Of a DNA stretch of 64,000 nt, positions 58,001-64,000 are shown in pieces. Where the stretch lies: contig MU006098.1 in NCBI GenBank assembly GCA_010093705.1, positions 479,981-543,980 on the forward strand, in the 5' to 3' direction. Each line of letters starts with the position of its first letter. The first letter of the stretch is position 1. The notes beneath the pieces are model-generated. The model was not told the DNA's origin and ran no database searches. It saw only the letters and a list, made by a program, of their open reading frames with translations. A program made the translations under genes and the position numbers. The DNA comes from Patellaria atrata CBS 101060. Taxonomy: Eukaryota > Ascomycota > Dothideomycetes > Patellariales > Patellariaceae.

Positions 58001-59749
58001 CTGTATGTTTCCAAAACAGGTCACTTCATCACAGTATTATCCAGTCGTTGTATAGATTAATCTAGCGACGGGCAAGTAACCATCTTCATACTTGTATGCA
58101 TATACACTGTCATATCCTATTCTGAAGTAATTCAAACTTTCTCGTCAGTTGGAGAGTAAAAGCTCAAGGGTAAAGCAATATAATAGATATCTTACAAACC
58201 AGAAAGATACGTTTTCTACTTTAGTTCTCTCTTTTCAAGTTCAAGTTCTACGCGTGATCAATTTTTCCAAGTCAATACAATCCCAACAGTCTGTAACACC
58301 TCGATGGGGTACTTCATGCAGATCTCAAGTATCAGATCCGGATAACACGGGTGAAGACACTTTACGGGAACTCAATCATAAATCTTTGTATTTGCAATCA
58401 TCACTTCCCCTCGCCATCTGTCACAAGTCGAAACCTACCTGACGACACTTTCAAGTATCGCTGTTCTTTTTGAATGTCAAAGAAATATGGGCGAACTCTT
58501 CAAGGTCTCTTTTGCTCTCTTCTCTCTAAAGGCGACAGAGTAGAGTCTAGAATCACCCAGGAACGGGAACCTATAGCTAACGCTTCCGGCCTCCTTCTAT
58601 TCCTATTACACATCCCCGTTTCTATTTGAATTCTATTGTCCCTATATTACCAGCGACATTATGTAGAATATCATAAACGATTATACGATGGATCACAAGA
58701 GAATATGAGAGTGTAATATCATATAGCAGGTGGAGAGAATTCAATAAGTCTCATCCTTTTTCTCCTTTCCTTATTGTATACGTCAAATAATAAGTCACGG
58801 GTGAAATACACACTCCTCATCCACTACCCTATTACTCCCCAAGCACGCCGTACTCTCCCCAGTAAATCCCAGCTCTCCTTAAACTCTTTTGCAGTGCTTC
58901 CGAATTCAGCTTATCCAGCTACGTCCATCGCCTTAACAGACTAGACAAGAACTCGGTCAGAAAGAGGAAGGGATATCTCACTCCCACGAGCAATAAAAGC
59001 GTAAAGTTGAACAGAAAAGAAAGTAAAAATTACCAAAAGAGTACACTTATCTTTCTTCAAGGGCAAGGGCCAGGAATCCCCGCCCGAGTTGGCTTTTGCT
59101 TCATCTTCGTGCTATGGTGAAGTCGGTTGGTGAGACTCGGATAATGGACTAAGGAAATATGGTGCTTTGGTATCGCATTGGGAGGGGATGTGGCGGATCG
59201 ATTTATTTGAGAGTGTTGTTTACGGAAAGTTACCTGCTATAGGGGTTTGGATACGTTAGTAGGTACGGTTATTATAATGTTGGGGATCATCGAATGTGTT
59301 TTTGCTTCATATGGGTTATATTGGAGAGCATCGTATTATCTGATTACGCCATTTCCTTGAGATACTCTCTAGTAAACAGCGGTACGAGCTGATGCGCTTA
59401 AACTGACCTTTGCGAAGCATTTCCACTTTGGTATGTCGTTCGTCTTATCCCTCTGAAAGTTAGTCTAAGGGATGTTACTTCATGTCGGTCATTATCATTA
59501 ATTTCGCTGCTGTACTGCCCATGTTGATTATATCTAAAGAGTTAGCTCATTTTGAAATCTATATTTATGCAATACCTTTACTGCATAAGGGACGTAACTC
59601 TTTTTTGAATGCATTCCAGCGAGATTGATTTCCACATTGGTGCTTTACCTATACAGTACGCTCAGTCCCGATGTACATCCCAGTTATTCTTCCCGGATCT
59701 CAACCAGCCAGAGCCACTCTCAAGATGCAGGAACCATTTCCTCTCCTCG
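55006..59749. other. 4.7-kb gene-poor region
   Basis: The first 600 bp probably hold the leader of the LRR gene, including a likely leader intron that ends in a T-rich CTTTTTTTTCTCAG (around 55325-55340 on the minus strand). A four-unit 9-bp repeat of the type catcctcta lies at 56111-56146, and a short telomere-like ctaaccctaaccct at 57782-57796. The plus frame 56325-56825 (166 codons) has no family or coding look. I see no supported gene. Confidence 0.4.
56111..56146. repeat. 9-bp minisatellite, 4 units
   Basis: The unit CATCCTCTA is repeated at 56111, 56120 and 56129, with a diverged fourth unit. The tract is non-coding. Confidence 0.7.
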
Positions 59750-60726
59750 TTCGCTCGATGACTATGGCTTCTTCGATATTGGATTGAACCTCTCCGGAGT
59801 CCCCGGTTTTGGCAACGTTTTCCGGAAGGTATGTCAGGTCGTTTTGAAACTCTGCGATATTACCGGCAATATGTTTCGTGGCTTCTGAGTATATATCATA
59901 ACTGTGCAGACCTGTCCCAATATGTGCGAAACCTCTTGGATGTTCTGAGATGCAACGCCATATCGCATGCTATCGAAGGAACATCCAAGATATCGAAATC
60001 CGTAATTCATCAAGCAACCCGTAATAATCGGCCAGTGCCGTCAGCTCCGCCATGCAATTGAGGTATTCAATAGCGCTCCACGAGGCTATAACCGTCCCTA
60101 GACCGTAGAGGAGTCTAAAGAGAAGCTTGTGAGATACAATAGAGTATCGTAGATAGTCCTCTTGTGTTATCTTCTGATCTTCAAATGACTACCAACTATC
60201 TTGTCTGCTAGATAGTGATTCAAAGAAGAACTGGAATTTGCTACTAGAAGTATCGTCCTCACCGTTCGTCAGATTAGTTGTTTCCGGGTTTGTTGGTCTC
60301 TGCATGAGCATATTAGTTTTGACCCCTTTTATCTCCTAGGGGAAGCTGCGGTCTATCTCTGTAGTGAGTAGATAATATAAAAACCCATTACGCTGAACGT
60401 CCGAGTCCGACAGTGCAACTTGCTCCTGCCCTTGAGCTATCGACGGTAAGTCGATAGGTCGTTATAGAAGTGGATTCTTCAGTTAAAGGATCTTCGACTG
60501 CATTCCTATCAAGACACTGGTTCCAACCCCCGTTTAGACCTCCGGCAAAGAAAAAGTATTCCTTCAGTAATCCTGAAGGAAAGAGGAACTGATTCCCCGG
60601 AGTGTCGGAAATGCAGGTGCGTACATCTCCGTTAACTACTTGAAGAGGATCAAGCTCGATTTCAAAAACAGGCGAATTCTGGTCTATAGTTGCGCCATGG
60701 TTGACACGATCCATTGCTTCCGCCAT
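59750..60726 (-). pseudogene. Decayed paralogue of the BTB/POZ-like gene at 62.1-64.0 kb
   Basis: The 5' part, from ATG 60726, is still open for 112 codons (to 60388). It shares the pattern I-x-LDP..V..GDV..S..P..Q-L..S-LK-YFFFAGG..G-WN with the BTB-like domain of the intact gene. Further downstream (about 60175-59990) a frame reads YSIVSHKLLFRLLYGLGTVI and ADYYGLLDELR, matching SITAHKIIFRLLYGLDVVL and ADFYGLLSDLR of the intact gene. A third block in another frame reads YDIYSEATKHIAGN and EEAIVIER, matching FDIYADALKHQAGN and KEAMFLEQ. At least two shifts of frame and an in-frame stop separate these blocks, so the full-length protein is lost. The order and strand are the same as in the neighbour, which suggests an old local duplication. 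A short BTB-only product from the first frame cannot be excluded. Confidence 0.8.
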
Positions 60727-62113
60727 GACACAGATATATAATTGATAAATAATGAATCAGAGTTGATTAGGTACCATGGTTGAACTGTATTTATATAGGT
60801 GTTTGAAGTGCTGTTATAATAATATATCGTGTGGGCAAATATAGAAGGGGAGAGACTAAAGAGAAAAGAGTACGACCCGGACGTATATCCAACTCGGGGG
60901 TTACTTCGGTTTGGACCGACTGATGCAGGTTTCCCACATGGAAAGACTTGATACACCTCGCTGCAAAAGTGCACGTAGCTGTAACAACACCATTGCACAA
61001 TGTTTCATTTGAGGATCATTCACTGTCCACCTCCGAAACTGAGCGTGACATACCGATAATGAGCACCGGAATTAAATAGCAGAGAGAGTCAGGTCACCGT
61101 CGATGTAAAAGGGGTCATGACGATAACCTAATACACCTGAACATGCTTTTATATACGTAGGGGTACTAACTGGGCAGAATAGTTAAGCAAACTGCGTCAT
61201 TGAATTTGACATCAATTATCCAAACACTAAACTTGCCTGATGAACAGTCCCATATTGACCAATAGGTAGTTAGCAACTTAGTGGGCTCCTGTGTTTGTTG
61301 TCCAACTAATGCAAGGCCAATCGATATACCTTATTGAAAACTACCTAGCACCATACTCTGCATGACCAAGCGACAAGACTTCGAATTCTCGGTAAAGAGA
61401 TTGGCTATAGGTGTGATAAGATAATCTTTTGATGGCCTTCTAGTAAATGGATATCGCTGGATGTGGAGTGTAATAACAGGCAAAATTGATAGAGGTAAAA
61501 ACACCGCGGAATCGAGAAATGTCTGTCGTATGGACATACCAACCACTTATTCCGAACCATTACGCTTTCATAAGATACAGGCAGAGTGTTAGCATGAGGG
61601 CTGACTGGGAATCGTTAAGATGATCACCTCTTGAAGCTGTGGTGGAGGAGGATGATCCAAAAATGTGAAGGAATTCGGTCAGGAGAGGTTGATGCTAAGA
61701 CACTGAATTTGATAGAGGGTAAATCTCCGCCCCGCTCCTCATCTCCGCCAAAACACAACCCGAAAGAATGACTGGAATGATATCGCACTGTGCGTATTGA
61801 CGTCGTCCAGGAACTGTGGCTCGCAGATGTACTGGCGTGAACGGCAGCTGCAGGCATGATCATGACATGTTGGCAATCGCTAAATGTGTTGTTCAGTTGT
61901 TGTATCATGAGTTATACCGGAGCACACTGTCTCATCTACTATACTAATAAACCTAAGATATACACCTAAGGGTTTACTTCCTTCTCTAACCTGACTTAAT
62001 CTTACAACCCAAACTGATGCAAGGTAGTCATCCATGCGGAACTAAACCGTACGAACTGGTCCTTGGACTACATGGAATCCGTGTGAAGTGGCCTTCCGCT
62101 TTGGTAAGTGATT
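60727..62113. other. Intergenic, no gene seen
   Basis: This 1.4-kb stretch separates the decayed copy and the intact BTB-like gene. The short minus frames (61331-61546 and 61624-61908) do not resemble the BTB-like gene or any family I know. Confidence 0.45.
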
Positions 62114-63978
62114 TCATTGTCGTCCATCGAACATTTCGACTAACGATAGCCACTCCTTAGTAGCCATGACCATCATCTCTCCTCGAGCTTTACAAGCATC
62201 TACGCTCTGCTGACTGTTCTCGTCGGAGAAGTAGTCGCAGTTTTCCCGCGTAATGTTGACATTGGTAAAGTATGGTTTCCACTTTCTATTATACCTTGCC
62301 GGCTCGATGTATCGAAATATCCCTCTAATAGCGTCTCTCGCCGCATGGAGCAGACCTACAAGCTCCTTGTGAAGTTCCTGTTCCGCCACATCGTAACTTC
62401 CTTGTGTAGTCAGTTTAAAGGTTCTCTGAAGTACAGCAGCTGCGTAGCGCCCGAAACAGGATGTATCGTTCCCATCCGCGTGTTTTTTGATCATGTTACA
62501 TGTTTTGCAAAGAAGCCTTTCTCAGTGCGTTAGTCGAAGACGATATGAGCAGGTGGGACGCAAATGCCACTTACGCCATCTGTAGCCACTCCTGACTAAC
62601 GAGAGAGGTGCATTGTTCCTCACTCCTAGTAGATATCCCGCTGAGGTGTCGGGCTAGAAATTCGTTAAAGACACCTCTCGCAATGAAGGATATACGATGC
62701 GCGTCGGTGATCCTCCCTTTACACTCCATGAACATTGCTTTCTTTTCAACAATCCAGACAGTCTTCCCGGACTGGCTCTCGTGCTCAAACTCGCCCGTAG
62801 TGAGGCAGAGCTTGTTGAATTCGACTCTGATTTGGTTTGCCATTTGACGTAATTCAGCACACCGCTGTTCGAGAAACATAGCTTCCTTGAGCCCGAACTC
62901 TGTGTCATTCGCATCTTGCTCTTCACATATATTCTTGCAATAGCTTAAAAGGGGCCCTTCATCTCGAAATCCATTGCCAGCCTGGTGTTTTAGAGCATCC
63001 GCATATATATCAAAGGATCGAAGGGTGCGCCCTATGTAGTTAAAAATATGCGGCCAGCAGGATACGGCATACCAAATTTGTGGCCAGTCTAAGATCAATT
63101 TCTTAATCGGTCCTCGCAAGTCGCTTAGAAGCCCATAGAAGTCGGCAAGTGATATAACCTCCAACATACAACGGAAAAACTCGGCCGAGTTCCATCGTTT
63201 TAATACTACATCGAGGCCATAAAGAAGCCTAAAAATTATCTTATGCGCCGTGATGGAACACCTCTCATAGTCATCGCGGTAGATATAAGCTAACGGATGA
63301 TCATAAGGTACTTCAAGAGCTATTATAGAGTTATGAAAATGCATATAGTCCAGTCTTCGCCCAGCATGCGTTTCATAGTGGAATTGGCGGTGTAAATGGA
63401 CATCCATAGGTTTCTAGATTACCCTTGTTAGTGCACGCGCGTCAGATAGTGTGTGCTGGGATTATTACCTCAGCGGTAAGCTGGTAATATGTAGGTACTC
63501 TCTCGTTTGGTAATTCGTCTTCTTCCCAAGGAAAATACCAGTCATTTGGAGGTTCCAGACTCTTCATTATGTCAAATTCTTTCTTTGACCTGTCAGTAGA
63601 GAGGCAATATTTTGTAAGGACTACCCCATGATAATTCCCTGATGCTCTGACTTCTTTTGTATCAAGGAGAGCCCTATTCCAATATCCTTTGAAAGCCCCT
63701 GCGAAGAATGAATATGATTTCAATATATCTGACGAGAGAAGAAGCTGGTCTTCCGGTAGGCTTGACAGCGATATCAGAACATCTCCCTTATCGATTCTAA
63801 CGGGGTCGAGTGTGACTATCCAGGGGATATGATTCTTGTCTTCTAATGGACGCAAATCAGGGTCGAGGTGCGAAAGAGGCAGTTGGCCGTCGACAGATTT
63901 ATCTTGATTGCGGTCTATATCTGCAATTTTAGGGAATTCATCGGTACCGAGACTATTTGGTCCTACAATACTAGACAT
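62114..63978 (-). CDS. BTB/POZ-like fungal protein, unknown function
   Basis: Exons 63469-63978, 62575-63413 and 62114-62516 (introns 55 and 58 bp) give 583 aa. After a Pro/Asp-rich start comes a BTB-like core, VTLDPVRIDKGDVLISLSSL followed by PEDQLLLSSDILKSYSFFAG. It resembles the fungal pattern of a beta-strand pair followed by SS..LK..S-FFA. The chain continues across the first intron (YQLTAEV to KPMDVHLHRQ) with helical segments such as KIIFRLLYGLDVVLKRWNSA and EVISLADFYGLLSDLRGPIK, typical of the BACK-like region of these proteins. The third exon holds a possible Cys pair (LLCKTCN) and ends KEWLSLVEMFDGRQ. The second acceptor is GAGAAAG, because only it keeps the frame. Fungal BTB families are large and fast-evolving, and their targets are mostly unknown. 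A decayed copy lies 1.4 kb downstream. Confidence 0.8.
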
Positions 63979-64000
63979 GTTGAATGCAGCAGGCGGGTGT

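Overview
The window looks like nuclear DNA of a filamentous ascomycete (Pezizomycotina). The genes carry short introns of mostly 48-63 bp with GT..AG ends and contain typical fungal families: Qri7, the Tgl3/4/5-type patatin lipase, PHO13-type phosphatase and GH3 and type-B esterase secreted enzymes. Gene density is low, with about 18 protein genes and one pseudogene in 64 kb. I cannot fix the class from sequence alone; a Leotiomycetes-like fungus is a guess.

Layout: the 5' end of a Vps5-like retromer gene runs off the left edge (minus). Next come two secreted enzymes: a GH3 beta-glucosidase (1838-4624, minus) and a type-B carboxylesterase/lipase (6068-7780, plus). A mitochondrial t6A synthase gene QRI7 (8571-10064, minus) and a membrane patatin lipase (10313-12880, plus) diverge from a 248-bp promoter. 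From 13.4 to 21.0 kb there are three minus-strand regulatory or unknown genes: a Cys-rich protein with a Q/A repeat and SUMO-interaction-like motifs, a conserved unknown protein, and an F-box protein. A small secreted protein with an N-terminal histidine after the signal peptide (LPMO_10-like) lies at 22.4-23.1 kb. The SR-type splicing factor Tra2-like gene (25.8-27.0 kb) and the COPII GTPase SAR1 (27.7-29.0 kb) follow. SAR1 is cut into 14 exons. An acidic unknown protein lies at 29.8-32.2 kb, then a 5.3-kb stretch without a recognisable gene.

From 37.5 to 50.2 kb there is a run of housekeeping and cell-cycle genes: the primase large subunit PRI2, a PHO13-like phosphatase (100-N assembly gap in its leader), the APC/C activator CDH1, aspartyl aminopeptidase (M18, plus strand), and the PP1 catalytic subunit GLC7. 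An AT-rich island full of small palindromes (46.5-47.4 kb) sits between the last two. The right part holds a leucine-rich-repeat protein (52.5-55.0 kb), a long gene-poor stretch, and a pair of related BTB/POZ-like genes. One of these is intact with three exons (62.1-64.0 kb); the other is a broken copy on the same strand (59.75-60.7 kb).

Most of the window is ordinary core fungal genome. The least ordinary items are the micro-exon structure of SAR1, the BTB-like gene and its decayed neighbour, the LPMO-like secreted protein, the palindrome-rich AT island, and a possible second (mitochondrial) start of the aspartyl aminopeptidase.
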